DNA of 64,000 bases from Peromyscus leucopus (taxonomy: Eukaryota > Chordata > Mammalia > Rodentia > Cricetidae): positions 100,407,661 to 100,471,660 of the forward strand of contig NC_051083.1 of NCBI RefSeq assembly GCF_004664715.2. Direction: 5' to 3'. The notes beneath the pieces were generated by a model, which was not told where the DNA came from, did no database searches, and saw only the letters and a program-made list of their open reading frames with translations. Positions 32,991 through 43,590 of the stretch are shown here, one piece after another. The position numbers were made by a program, and so were the translations under genes. Position 1 is the stretch's first letter; each line of letters opens with the position of its first letter.

Positions 32991-33046
32991 TTGGGGGCGA
33001 GCGCGGGGAGAGGAGGCGCGGGGGGGGGAGGGGGCGCGGCGGAGGC
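32991..33046. other. Short CpG-rich, G-rich patch
   Basis: About 55 bases of almost pure G/C with eight CpGs ('gcgagcgcggggagagg' onward) and a nine-G run, in a window that is AT-rich and otherwise CpG-poor. Not explained by any repeat I recognise. It could be a fragment of a CpG island, a GC-rich simple repeat or a G-quadruplex-prone block. Two overlapping minus-strand proline-rich frames cross it. Confidence 0.7.
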
Positions 33047-33094
33047 AAAGCCTGCCAAGAACTGCAAGTAGCTTCCTGTAGACACTGTGCTGTG

Positions 33095-33260
33095 GTGGGG
33101 AAAGAGCAGCCGTTGAGAGCCAGCAGGCCTGTTGCTGAATCCATCTGCATTCAACTGGTTAGGTGACCTTGGGCAAGTAACTTTATCTTCTCTCTGGTTC
33201 ATCTGTAAAATTAATTGAACTGTATCAAATGGAACAAATGTATGTGAAAGTGCTTACTGA
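33095..33260 (+). mobile_element. MIR SINE
   Basis: The conserved MIR core is clear: 'ggttaggtgaccttgggcaa', 'gtaactttatcttctctctg', 'gttcatctgtaaaattaatt'. Mammal-wide element, better preserved here than the others in the window. Confidence 0.82.
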
Positions 33261-33567
33261 AGGAGGTTTCACTGCTCCACCACAGTGGGAAAGCAGACTA
33301 GGTGTACATGGTTACTCTGATATACAGAAATAAACACGTACATGTCTTCTGAGGACATAAAATGAGTTTGATGAGTTGGAAAACTCCTTAGACAAAGCAA
33401 AACTATATAAAGTGATACTTGACGAAGTGCAAGTTAGAAAGTAGAGTGAGCAACATTCCAATAGACTCGACTTATTCTTCATCAGATGGTTCCCATAAAC
33501 ATCTTTTCAGCATCACAGTTGCTTTGTGAAATTTGCTGTGTGTAAAACATTAAGAAATTCTAATTAA

Positions 33568-33748
33568 GCCAGGCAGTGGTGGCGCACGCCTTTAATCCCA
33601 GCACTCGGGAGACAGAGCCAGGCAGATCTCTGTGAGTTCGAGGCCAGCCCAGTCTACAGAGTGAGATCCAGGACAGGCACCAAAACTACATGGAGAAACC
33701 CTGTCTCGAAAAAACAAAAAAAAAAAAAAAAAAAAAAAGAATGAAAGA
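33568..33748 (+). mobile_element. B1 SINE (young, cricetid-looking)
   Basis: 'gccaggcagtggtggcgcac', 'gagttcgaggccagcccagt', then 'ggacaggcaccaaaactaca' in the 3' half, a variant I associate with cricetid B1, and a long A-tail. Flanks 'aagaaattctaattaa' (33552-33567) and 'aagaaatttaattaa' (33749-33763) form a target duplication. Confidence 0.95.
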
Positions 33749-33763
33749 AAGAAATTTAATTAA

Positions 33764-33976
33764 TATCTGAAGTTCGGATACTTCTGTCCAAACAAAAGAA
33801 AACTCAGTTCAAATCAAAGGACAGTTGATGGAGTGACTCTTAGTACAATGAAGACACTAGGATGGATGGCAAAATCATCACATAGCCACCTTATTCCAGG
33901 GCATCTTCTCAATTACCCAAGAATTTCACGATGGCTTTTAGCTATGTTGAAATCATTCTATTAAGAAACTCCTCCT
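33764..33976. other. Unassigned sequence
   Basis: Short gap with nothing recognised. Confidence 0.4.
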
Positions 33977-34197
33977 TGAGCTGGAGCGGTGGCTCTGTGG
34001 TTAAGTGCATGTGCTACTTTTCCAGAAGACCCAGATTCGGTTCTTTGCATCCACATAGTGGCTCACAACCTTCTGAAACTCCAGTTCCGGGAGATCCAAT
34101 GTCCTCTTCTGACTTCTGCAGATACCAGGCATGCACAAAGTGCACATAGACACATACGGGTAATCACTCACATACATAAAATAAAAAGAAATCTCTT
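33977..34197 (+). mobile_element. B2 SINE
   Basis: 'gagctggagcggtggctctg', 'cacatagtggctcacaacct', 'ctccagttccgggagatcca', A-rich tail. First of three same-strand SINEs. Confidence 0.92.
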
Positions 34198-34216
34198 TTC
34201 AAAAAAGAAAAAAACT

Positions 34217-34435
34217 CTTCTTGGGTCTGGAGAGATGGTTCAGTGGTTAAGGGTGCATATTGCTTTTGCAGAGGACCACAGTTGGATTCCTAGTACCCTA
34301 TCAAGTGGCTCAAAACCACCCATTACCCCCATATTGAGGTGTGTGATGCTTCAGACATCCACAGGCACTGTCATCCATATACACATCTCGACACATAGAC
34401 CCATATGCATATACATAATTAAAAGTAATAAAATA
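34217..34435 (+). mobile_element. B2 SINE
   Basis: 'ggtctggagagatggttcag', 'ttggattcctagtaccctat', 'atccacaggcactgtcatcc', A/T-rich tail. Confidence 0.88.
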
Positions 34436-34457
34436 TTTCAATTAACAAAATCTCTCC

Positions 34458-34746
34458 TGGGGCTAGGGAAATGTTTTAGTTGGTAAGGTAACTGTAGCAC
34501 AAGCATGAGGGCCTGAGGTTGGCTTCCTAGCAACCATGTAAAAATTGGGTGCTGGGCACATGGCTGTAACTCCAGCTTATGAACTGGGGTAGAGGTGCTG
34601 GGGACACACTTAGAACCCTGGAGCTTGTTGGCCAGGCATCTTAGGAAATTGATAAGCTACATGTTTTAGTGGCATACCCTATCTAAAGTAATAATAATAA
34701 TAATGTGGGGCGTGATTGAGGAAGACACTTGAAGTTGGCCTCTATC

Positions 34747-34748
<2 letters not shown>
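34458..34748 (+). mobile_element. B3 SINE
   Basis: 'ggggctagggaaatgtttta', 'gggcacatggctgtaactcc', 'gagcttgttggccaggcatc', 'gaagacacttgaagttggcc', matching B3 order and ending in CA repeats. Confidence 0.75.
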
Positions 34749-34792
<44 letters not shown>

Positions 34793-34802
34793 GCACATGC
34801 AC
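34749..34802. repeat. (AC)n microsatellite
   Basis: AC run followed by a few GCAC units, tail of the B3. Confidence 0.96.
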
Positions 34803-34929
34803 CCTTAACATAATGGAAGTGGGAAGTAAAAAGTCTATTGTAAGTATTATAATTGAGAGGTCAGAAATAACACATCAAACAATCAGGATAACAGTATTTT
34901 GATAAAGGTTAATTGGAACACATGCATGT

Positions 34930-35070
34930 CCATTCAGTTATATACTGCTAGGGCTGTTTTCAGAGCACAGTAGCAGAATTGAAGAGACATGACAAAGACC
35001 ATATGACACACAAAGATTGAAATAGGTACCAACTGGACCTCTACAGAAAATGATAGCAAATTCTTGCCTT
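34930..35070. mobile_element. hAT-Charlie type MER DNA transposon remnant
   Basis: 'gctagggctgttttcagagc', 'agcagaattgaagagacatg', 'caaagaccatatgacacaca' and 'ggacctctacagaaaatgat' follow one end of a mammal-wide non-autonomous hAT element. Terminal inverted repeats are not intact. Exact family uncertain. Confidence 0.5.
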
Positions 35071-36590
35071 AAAGCCTAACAATCTGCTTGCTACCTGTGA
35101 TCAGAGACCATGCATTTACCTGTCTATGGAATATTTTCATTCTAAAAGGTGATCATATTAATGTCATCTGTACATTGCTTTGGTGAAATATTTTGAGAAG
35201 TCAGGGAGAGAGAACACTTGTTGGGTATTATTTTCCAAAATAATAGAAGTCATCTATGTGGCATCCTAATTGGAAATTTTGCCGATATTTTAATGCCTAC
35301 TGACTGTAAAGTTTGTATTGTAACAAAGGCATGTGGAAGTTAATCTGCAGTTAGCTGCCTTTCCTTTTTCATCTTACTTAAACAAATGAAAATATAGCCA
35401 AAGTCAGCTTTGGGGAAGGTCTACCAATCTCATAGAAAATTTACTCTAAAATAACAGGGCTGAAACACATTAACTGTCCCACATTCTTTGTGAATTTTTG
35501 AAAATTTTGTGAACTCTACTAATGATATCCCTTGAGACACAGAGAAATAAGCCTCAGCACTGTTGGATTTCAAGAACCTTCCTCCCAAATCAGAATTGAC
35601 AATCAGTCTAATGCAGCCTGAAGCTTATCCTCCCAAATAATGTGGTTTGAAAGATAAAGAATCTCGGTAAAGTAAACTCGAAAAACAGATAGAGGACTGC
35701 AAAGCGAGAGAGGAATCTCTACTCAAAACAATGCAAAGGCATCAAGATGGATCCAGGCTATGACAAGTAATTCACAAGCAATAACTCACTGATGTCTAAG
35801 TGTCTTTGATATAAGCTGCATTTTAAAAAAAGTAAAAAAGATTAGTCTGGCTTCCTTTGTTCTTCATGGATATGTTCCAAGGTAAAGTTCAAACTAATGT
35901 TAGTCTTGGTTATTTAGTTTTATTATGCCTATGACAACAAAAATAAAACATTCTCCCTATTGTTCCCAATAAGTTGAAAGGTTTCAAATATATTTTCCTG
36001 TAAAGCAGGCAAAGAAGGCAACTTCCCCCTGAAAACTGGGATCTAAGTAAACTCCAGCAGAGCTTACAGACAAGGCAGTGAGGAAAACCAAGTTCAAATG
36101 GTAAAGTAGGAGAGCTTTAGCAACAAAGCAATATCTGATGACATAGTTTATTTCACAAAGAACTCTTACTCAGTTTTAAATCTGCTGCTGCCATTTGGTT
36201 ACTAAAGGACTTCACTTTACAGTATTTTACTAAAAGACAAAAAGCAGAAAAAAAAAGATATTCCTAGAATTATGTCCTGACTTGAGGACTTTGCATTTTA
36301 AATTCTATCACATGAAAACATACATTTTAGAAAGAGGAAAGAGCTCTTTTGCCACAAACCCTGGGAATACTTACAGATATGCTTTGGAGCTGAGATATCA
36401 GTGTAAGGCAACAGAGTAAGTCCAGTGGTGTCAGGGGATGTACTATCTGGCCAGAAATTATTTTAGTATACCACCAAGTTAGAGCAGATTGGTGGGGGGA
36501 TAGAGGCACACAATATGCATGTGTCCTTAAAACTGAATGGATTTAAAAGAGACAGGGGGCAGAAATGGAGGGAAGAAAAGAAGAAAGGAA
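35071..36590. other. Repeat-poor unassigned sequence
   Basis: 1.5 kb with no recognisable SINE, L1 or LTR, and no long reading frame. The density contrast with the surrounding SINE clusters is clear. Candidate non-coding constraint, not demonstrated. Confidence 0.45.
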
Positions 36591-36596
36591 GGGGAA

Positions 36597-36718
36597 AAGC
36601 CAGTACTCAGGAGACAGAGGCAAGCAGATCTCAGAGTCTGAGGCCAGCCTGGTCTACAGAGTGAGTTCTAGGACAGGAAAAGCTATATAGTGAAACCCTG
36701 TCTCAAAAAAAAAAAATG
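36597..36718 (+). mobile_element. B1 SINE, 5'-truncated
   Basis: 'cagtactcaggagacagagg', 'gaggccagcctggtctacag', 'gaaaccctgtctcaaaaaaa'. Confidence 0.88.
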
Positions 36719-37135
36719 AATAGATTACTTCAAGGCCCCCACTAGTGACTGGCCTTGGACCATATCCACCCAAGAGTGGGAAATGAAAACTGAAATCCTG
36801 AACAAAAAAAATTAAGCTGCATACTACAAAGCTCCCCAGAGTATAATTTTCAATTTCCCCTAAATGAAAAGATTTAGAGAGGTTTTCAGAAGGCTCTGTC
36901 AACACGTCATCAGGACTCAGGGATATTCTGATGGATACACAGAGGCAAGAGTACTCGGAGTATTTTACTGTTGTCTTTGGTCAGACCATATTTCTCTCCT
37001 GTTCAATCCTCCCTGAGGACTCGAACAACTTTTGAAAATCTAATCCAAGCTATCATCACAATTAACATGGCAATACACAGGTTTGATTTTGTTTTTTCTA
37101 TCTCCATCTCTGAACTGCTTGGTATCCTTAATCCA
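36719..37135. other. Unassigned sequence
   Basis: No repeat or gene recognised. Confidence 0.4.
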
Positions 37136-37765
37136 ACACTCCTCCTGCCAATTTTACAGTATGCCAAATTCATTGTCTCCTTAGGTTGTCTGCCACTCAG
37201 TCTTTTGGCAAGTTCTTCCCTGAAACTTACACACACTTTACTCCCTTGCTAAAGTGCTGCCTTTCTTCTTCTTTTTAAAGATAATTATTTTTATTTCATG
37301 TGCTCTTGTGTTTTGCCTGCATGTATGTCTATGTGAATTCCCTGAACCTGAGTTATAGGCAGTTATGATCTGCCATGTGGGTGCTGGGAATTGAACCAAG
37401 GTCTTCTGGAAGAGCAGTCAATGCTCCTAACCACTGATCCATCTCTCCAGCCCCCAAATTGTTGTCTTTATTCAGATATCACCACCACCAGTAAGTGGCT
37501 ATCTCTTATCTCTGAATACTTTGTACAAAATTATTACCCATTCACTCATTATACCAGTAAGCTGTCTTAATTGTACTAAGAATAATTATCAGACTACAAT
37601 AGAGTACAGAGATACTGATAAATTTACTTAAGTCTTTCATACAACTGCAAGCTCCATGAAGATGTAGACTTAGTTTGTTAATCTTCTGTATGTGAGAGTT
37701 AGAATAGGCCTTGACACATAGAAGATATTCAACTAATATTTGTTAAATAAATAAATTAACTAAAA
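37136..37765 (+). mobile_element. L2 LINE 3' end, split by a B2
   Basis: 37136-37271 and 37455-37765 read as one degraded L2 3' end. The right part has 'gcaagctccatgaagatgta', 'ccttgacacatagaagatat' and 'caactaatatttgttaaata', the classic L2 terminus. Mammal-wide and non-coding. Confidence 0.68.
37272..37454 (-). mobile_element. B2 SINE inside L2, antisense
   Basis: 'gccatgtgggtgctgggaat', 'ctggaagagcagtcaatgct' and 'gatccatctctccagccccc' are the reverse-complement B2 head. Confidence 0.93.
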
Positions 37766-37767
37766 TA

Positions 37768-38876
37768 GATACTCTGGAGGGGTGGCCATGGGAACAAGAG
37801 GGATCAGGTTGGAGGAGGGTGGATGGAGAGTACTAGGAAGACAACTGGAATGGAGGGGCATCTCTGGGATGGGCTAGAAACTTAGAACAATGGAAACTCC
37901 CAGGAATCTATGGGGCTGACCATAGATATGACTCGTAGCAATGGAAGATACAGAACCTGAAGTGGTCATCTCCTGTAACCAGGCAAGACCTCCAGTGGAA
38001 GAATTGGTGCCCTAACCCAGCTACATAATCTCTAACCTATAATTTGCCCTGCCTACAAGATATGCTGGGACAAAAGTGGCATGGAAATTACGGGAGTGGC
38101 CAAACAATGACTGGTCCATCTTGAGACCCATACTATGAAAGGGATCCCACCCTGACAATGCCTGAAGGGACAGGACCCAGAGTCCGGACAGCCCAGAGAC
38201 CTAGGATAGAACCAAGCATGATTGGCAAAAAAAGAAAAAAAGTCAATGAAATGATTCCTAATAATATTCTGCTATACTCAGAGTGATGCCTAGCCTAATT
38301 GTCATCAGAGAGGCTTCACCCAGCAACAGATGGAAACAGATGCAGAGGCCCACAGCCAAACATTATGCAGACCTTGGGAAATCTTGTGGAAGAGGGAGAG
38401 GAAGGACAACAAGAGCCAAAGGGACCAAGCACACCATGGGAAAACTAAGAGTCAACTAACTTGGGTTCATAGGGACTCACAGAGACTGAACTGCCAACCA
38501 GAGAATGTGTATGGGACTGAACTGGGCACTCTGCACATTTGTTGCAGTTGTGTGGCTTGGTCTTTTTGTGGAACTCCTGGAAGAGGGAGCAGGGGCTGTC
38601 TCTGACTCTGTAACCTGCTCTTGGGACCCTTTCTCCTGCTGGGTTGCTTCATTCAGCCTTAATAGGAGAGGAGGTACCTAGTCTTGCTGCAACTTGATGT
38701 ACCACGGCTGGAATACATACATAGGCGGCCTGTACTCTTCTAAAGGGAAGGGAGAGTGAGTGGATAGGGGAAGGTTGCTGGGTGGGGCTGGGAGGAGAGG
38801 AAAGGAGGGAGGGAGAGGAAACTGTGACTAGGCTGAGGAAAATTAATTAACTGATTAATTTAAAAAATAAAAATGA
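37768..38876 (+). mobile_element. L1 3'UTR (Lx-like)
   Basis: 1.1 kb: 'ctcccaggaatctatggggc', 'tcatctcctgtaaccaggca', 'ccaaacaatgactggtccat', 'gaaatgattcctaataatat', 'gggtgctt'-type G-rich end and AT-rich tail. Collinear with 18.5-19.8 kb. 5'-truncated just after the L2. Confidence 0.92.
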
Positions 38877-39093
38877 ACATGTTATAATGGAATCACATTT
38901 TGTAGAAAGTTTTCCTTTTAAACTGCAAGGCTTAAGCATTCTAAAGCTGTGAGATAAATAAAAATCAATTTTTAAAGACTTCCAGAAAATTTAACTCCCT
39001 AAGTGACCTTAGCACTTGGAATCACATTTGAGCTTCATCCTACATGCAGCCAGCTATGCTTGATTCCTTATGTGAATTTGTGAGTATCTGTGT
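38877..39093. other. Unassigned sequence
   Basis: Nothing recognised. Confidence 0.4.
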
Positions 39094-39167
39094 CAGTGTG
39101 TGTGTGTTTGTGTGTGTGTGTATGTGTGTGTGTATGTGTGTGTGTATGTGTGTGTATGTGTGTGTGT
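39094..39167. repeat. (TG)n imperfect microsatellite with TATG interruptions
   Basis: GT units broken at regular intervals by TAT, leading into the minisatellite. Confidence 0.92.
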
Positions 39168-39372
39168 GATGTGTATGTGTGCTGCGTGTTCAAGTGTACA
39201 TCTTCTGTGTGTGTATAAATATATATGTGTGTGTGATGTGTATGCATGCTGTATGTGCATGTGCACATCTTCTGTGTGTGTATAAATGTATATGTGTGTC
39301 TGATGTGTATGTGTGCTGCGTGTGCATGTGTACATCTTCTGTGTGTATAAATGTATATATTATATGTGTGTG
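39168..39372. repeat. 67-bp minisatellite, three units
   Basis: Units at 39168-39234 and 39235-39301 are each 67 bp, and a third begins at 39302. Each starts 'gatgtgtatg' and contains 'gtacatcttctgtgtg' (or 'gcacatcttctgtgtg') followed by 'tataaat'. Alternating His/Thr and Cys/Val frames across it on both strands are artefacts of the repeat. Confidence 0.92.
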
Positions 39373-39429
39373 TGTGTGCACATGCATGTATATATGTGGA
39401 GGCCCCAAAGCCATGGTGTCTTCCTCTAT

Positions 39430-39678
39430 TGCTGTCTTTCTTTATTTTTTATTCTATTTTATTTTTATTTATGTATATGAGCATTTTAGATACGTATATG
39501 TAAGTGCACTGTGTGCATGCCAGAGGCCCACAGATGTCAGAGTAGTGTTCTGGAGCCCCTGGAGCTGGAATTACCAGTGTCTATAAGCCACCAGGTGTGT
39601 TCTGGGAACTAAACTCCAGGTCCTGTGCAAGAGCAAGAACTGTTCTTAACCACTGAACCTTCTCTCCATCCCCACAGA
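39430..39678 (-). mobile_element. B2 SINE, antisense
   Basis: T-rich tail at left, 'tgcatgccagaggcccacag', 'cctggagctggaattaccag', 'gtgcaagagcaagaactgtt', 'aaccttctctccatcccc'. Confidence 0.88.
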
Positions 39679-40524
39679 AACCGTTTTGAAAATATGGCAA
39701 TTAGTTCCTTTTCAGTTGCTCATGAAACAAGCTGGCTACCATAAGTTACCATATGACGTGTGAAAGAAAAAGAAGGCTCACAGTTCAGTGCTGTCTGTTG
39801 TTCTATTTGTATATGTGTCTTTGACCTCTAAATTTCTGAGTTACAGGTCTGGATGAAACTCTTAAACTAAATCATGAAAAGATTGCAATGCCTCTATTTT
39901 GGATATGATTTTAAATTGAAAGTACAATTCACTGCAAACTGTTGTTTTACCTCTGACATTTTCAAAAAAAAAGTAATTATAATGTGTGATAGTTTAAAAA
40001 ATAAACTAGCATACTAACAGCTAAGTATGTAGAAGTCTTCAATGGATTCGCCTTTTCCCATAATGACTATCTCAGTCTCTTATATAAAATAATAAACGTA
40101 AACTTGTCTCAAGTACTGAAAGTGTTGGCTCCAAGTTAGCAAGCGCGGTCTCAGGATTGTCTTTGGGGTAAATCAGAAAGCAGAATGAAACAGCGACACT
40201 GCTTCCTCTAGCACTACAACATAAGGACAAACTTTCTTTAGAGTAATTCAGGACTGAGGAATGGCCCAAAATAACTTTGCTTTGAGGACAATGACAAGGA
40301 CACATCTGCAATCACCATCAGTGAAGGCCCTCTGAAATCTAGAGTAGTTAGCTGCTACACGATGTGACCACAGAGGCACCTTGGGGGGCATCTGATCTCA
40401 CTAACCTGTATTGCACAACTTGCATGACCCTTCTTAAGAAGAAATGAATTGTTTAACTAGATTGAGGAACTCTTGATATGTCAGAAGAATACAGCATCAC
40501 AAAGAATTGGCTTAACTAACTAAA
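39679..40524. other. Unassigned intergenic sequence
   Basis: No recognised repeat or gene. Frames are short and random. Confidence 0.4.
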
Positions 40525-40850
40525 GTAGTCTTTTTAAATATCTGCATGCATTTGTGTGATGTGTCTGTGTGAAGATTGATGTCTGCAAAATAGTACACAC
40601 ATTCAGTGACACACACGTGGAGGAGTTCAAAAGACAATCTTTGATGTTGGTCCTTGCTTTGCACCTTGAGACAAACACAAGGCTAGCTGGCCCACAAACA
40701 TCCAGGGATTCTCTTGTCTCTACCTCCAATTTTACTATAGTAAGGCTGACGTTACAGATACTTCTGGGGATTGGAACTCAGGTCTGCACATTTGTATAGC
40801 AAGCATGTTAGCCCCATTTTAGCCATCTTCCTAACCTAAAACACATCCAT
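40525..40850 (-). mobile_element. B3/B4-like SINE, antisense
   Basis: 'ctagctggcccacaaacatc', 'gattctcttgtctctacctc', 'ggattggaactcaggtctgc' and 'agccatcttcctaaccta' follow the reverse-complement order of B3. Strongly diverged. Confidence 0.62.
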
Positions 40851-41136
40851 TTGCTAACAAGCCAAAACTGGACATACTATAATAGACCCCCAGACCATAA
40901 AACAAATGAGACCATGACGGAAGTACCATTCAGGCCTTGAAAGCCAGCACATAGGCAGTAACACTTGCCAAAATGAGAACAAAGACCTAATCCATTAAAG
41001 TCCATAGTTCTGGGAAAATTCCTAAATGTACTAACCTTGTTTTTTTGGCTTCTAGAGTTCTGCTTCTAGATAACTGTTCTTGCTAACTGAGGTGTGGGAA
41101 CCCAGGATATAGCTTTTGTGCATAAAAGCCCACCCT

Positions 41137-41292
41137 GAGCTGGCCCATGGTGGTGCACACCTTTAATCTCTGCACTCTGGAAGCAGCGGCAGGCAGATCT
41201 CTGAGTTCAAGGACAGTCTTGTCTACAGAGCAAGCTCCAGGATGGCCAGGCCTAAATAGAGAAATGCTGTCTTGGAAAATAAAAAATAAACA
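41137..41292 (+). mobile_element. B1 SINE
   Basis: 'gctggcccatggtggtgcac', 'acctttaatctctgcactct', 'gagttcaaggacagtcttgt', A-rich tail with AAATA units. Confidence 0.88.
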
Positions 41293-41535
41293 AATAAATT
41301 AAAATTTAAAAAAAAGGTCAATGCTGAGAAAGGCTCATCACTGCACTAGGGACCCAGACACCCAATGTAGTTCTCGTTGGCTAATAATGACTTTCTGTTG
41401 GCTTGAACCTACGTCTGAGTAGTCTCCTGTGGTGAATATCGCACAACAACTGAGCTGGATTTCTGGTTCTGTTTTAAAATGTGTTCTTAGCATGTGTGAG
41501 GAACTGGGTACAATCTTCAATGCACGCAAAAGTTT
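41293..41535. other. Unassigned sequence
   Basis: Nothing recognised. Confidence 0.4.
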
Positions 41536-41655
41536 TTAGTTAGTTAGTTAGTTAGTTAGAGACTGGGCCTCTTGTAGCCTAAAGGATAACTCTGATTTCC
41601 CAATCCTTTTGTCTCCATATCCCAAATGTTGGAATTATAGGCATGAACAGCTAGG
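41536..41655 (-). mobile_element. B1-like SINE, antisense, with (TTAG)n at its tail
   Basis: (TTAG) units at 41536-41559 occupy the antisense A-tail position, followed by 'gagactgggcctcttgtagc' and 'ccaaatgttggaattatagg'. Confidence 0.6.
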
Positions 41656-41932
41656 TATAGTTTAGGTCTAGTTTTATACAGCACCGGACATCCAACACAC
41701 AGCTTTGTGCATCTGGGGCAAACATTCTAACAATGGAGCTATAACCAAAACTCAAAACGTTGTGTTTTTTTTATTCTATTTTTGCTTATGTTACCTGAAT
41801 TTCATAATAATAAAGTATTTTCATCGGATATCCTATACTAGGAAAAGAACTACTTTTGTGTGTACCAGATCCCTCACTGAGGAGCAGGTACACAAATGCC
41901 ATATGCTAGACGGAAAAAGGGAAGAAAGCAAG
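41656..41932. other. Unassigned sequence
   Basis: Nothing recognised. Confidence 0.4.
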
Positions 41933-42140
41933 AGACTGGAGAGATGACTCAGCAGTTAAGAGCACCAGCTGCTCATCCAATGGAACCAGGTTCAATTGCC
42001 AGTGCCCTTGAGGCTGCTCACAACTCCAGTTCCAGGGGATATGGTGCTCTCTTCTGGCCTCCATAGGCACCAGGTAAACAAGTGGTACACAGGCATACAA
42101 GAAAACAAAACATTCATACACATAAAGTAAAAAAAAAAAA
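41933..42140 (+). mobile_element. B2 SINE
   Basis: 'actggagagatgactcagca', 'ggttcaattgccagtgccct', 'ctctcttctggcctccatag', A-tail near 42128-42140. Confidence 0.92.
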
Positions 42141-42355
42141 TGAAAAGAAAGAAAGCAAAAGCAGAGATTAAGAGACACTCTACTTAGCAAATGACTAAGT
42201 AACAGGGAGGAAGGAGAGTCAACAAAGTAGTTCATGCAGTTAAGCCTGATGAATTTTTATGTTGTGAAGGCTCAGTCTGTAAGGCAGATTCATTCTCTGG
42301 TAAACTTTCAAATAGCAAAATAAAGAACAGTTCAAGAGCAGTAACAGAACCAAGT

Positions 42356-42713
42356 TGTAGCAAGCTTTCTTTTCGAACTATCTTTGGATCTCCAGCCCCC
42401 AAATAATGACACAGAGACTTCTCATTAATTATGAAAGCTTGATCTTGGGCTTTTTCCCAACTAATTCTTATAATTTAAACTAACCCATCTCTATTAATCT
42501 GCATTCTTCCACATGGCATTACCTCTCTTCCATCTTACACCTCTTGTTTCCTCTCCATGTCTGGCTGGCAACTCTGCCTTTCTTCTTCCCAGAGTTCTGT
42601 CTCTGCCCAGAAGTCCCACCCATACCTCCTGCCTAGCTTTTGTCCATTCAGCTTTTTAATTATACCAATCACAGCAATACATCTTAACACAGTGTACAAA
42701 ATATCCCACAACA
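42356..42713 (-). mobile_element. Endogenous retrovirus solo LTR with exact 6-bp duplication
   Basis: 358 bp bounded by TG...CA. On the minus strand it starts 'tgttgtgggatattttgtac', then 'aatagagatgggttagttta' and 'gtctctgtgtcattatttgg'. The 6-bp sequence ccaagt flanks it at 42350-42355 and 42714-42719, typical of ERV-II type integrases. No internal retroviral genes: it is the scar of homologous recombination between two LTRs. Same family as 14696-15060. Confidence 0.9.
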
Positions 42714-42719
42714 CCAAGT

Positions 42720-43094
42720 GCCACGTGATACATGAAGTAATAGAGCCTTCTTGGTAGTTTATAGTGTGGGAGGTAGTTGAAGATATAAGAGTTTTGTTTT
42801 TAACTGGATGCTTAGAGGTCTAACTTAATAACAAAATGGTATAAATAGCCCAAATATGCATTAACAGACAACTAAAATAAACAAATTAAGGTATATAAAA
42901 GCAACTGTGAATATGATGGATGCAATCATTTAGAAGGAATGATTTTTGGTAGGCATCAATGGTAGCTGTTTAGAGTCATAACTGGTCAAAGTGCAGAGAC
43001 GTTCAATGTTCAACCATGAGTGGAACATCTCCAACATTCCCATCCAAGGCTTAAGGAACATCTCAGAAGAAGGGTGGAAAAAACTATTAACAGC
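42720..43094. other. Unassigned sequence
   Basis: Nothing recognised. Confidence 0.4.
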
Positions 43095-43168
43095 TAAAGG
43101 AAAGGCACAAAGCTGCACAGAGAAAGCCTATCTCGAAAAACAAAAACAAACAAACAAACAAACAAAAA
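43095..43168 (+). mobile_element. B1 3' end fragment with (CAAA)n tail
   Basis: 'gctgcacagagaaagcctat' and 'ctcgaaaaacaaaaacaaac' match the B1 terminus and tail only. Confidence 0.7.
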
Positions 43169-43184
43169 TGAGCTAAAGGAAGCA

Positions 43185-43590
43185 GGGGAGAGGTGTGGAA
43201 CATTGATTCTGGGCATGAGATTGGGCTTAACTTCCTGTCATGGAATGTGGAGGGACTCGTGGGGCCCTCCCCTCCCTGAAAAATTATAGGCAGTTACCTA
43301 TTGATGGCAGGACATTTTCTTCAATGGTAAAGATGCCCATAGTCCTATAGACAAACTCTTACTCACGTTCCTATAAACAGCCCTAGTTAAACTAAGGGGT
43401 CGCAAAAAGAAAAGATGTAGAAGTAGAAGAGTGGCAAGTTGGAAAGAGGAAGCAGGTTAGTGGGAATGGAAGTGGACAAGAAGAGGTAATGCAGGGTGAA
43501 TATGATCCAAATACATTATGTATGTGTATGAAAATGTCATAATTAAGCTCATTATGTGTAACAAATATATGCTAATACAAATATTTTCTA
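43185..43590 (+). mobile_element. Old L1 3' end
   Basis: 'ggggccctcccctccctgaa', 'agccctagttaaactaaggg', 'gagtggcaagttgg', 'ggtgaatatgatccaaatac', 'gtatgaaaatgtcataatta' and 'atatatgctaatacaaa' follow a rodent L1 3'UTR terminus of older type. Confidence 0.7.

Noticed and set aside
39068..39586. Histidine/threonine and cysteine/valine repeat proteins
   Set aside because: Products of the TG tract and 67-bp minisatellite.
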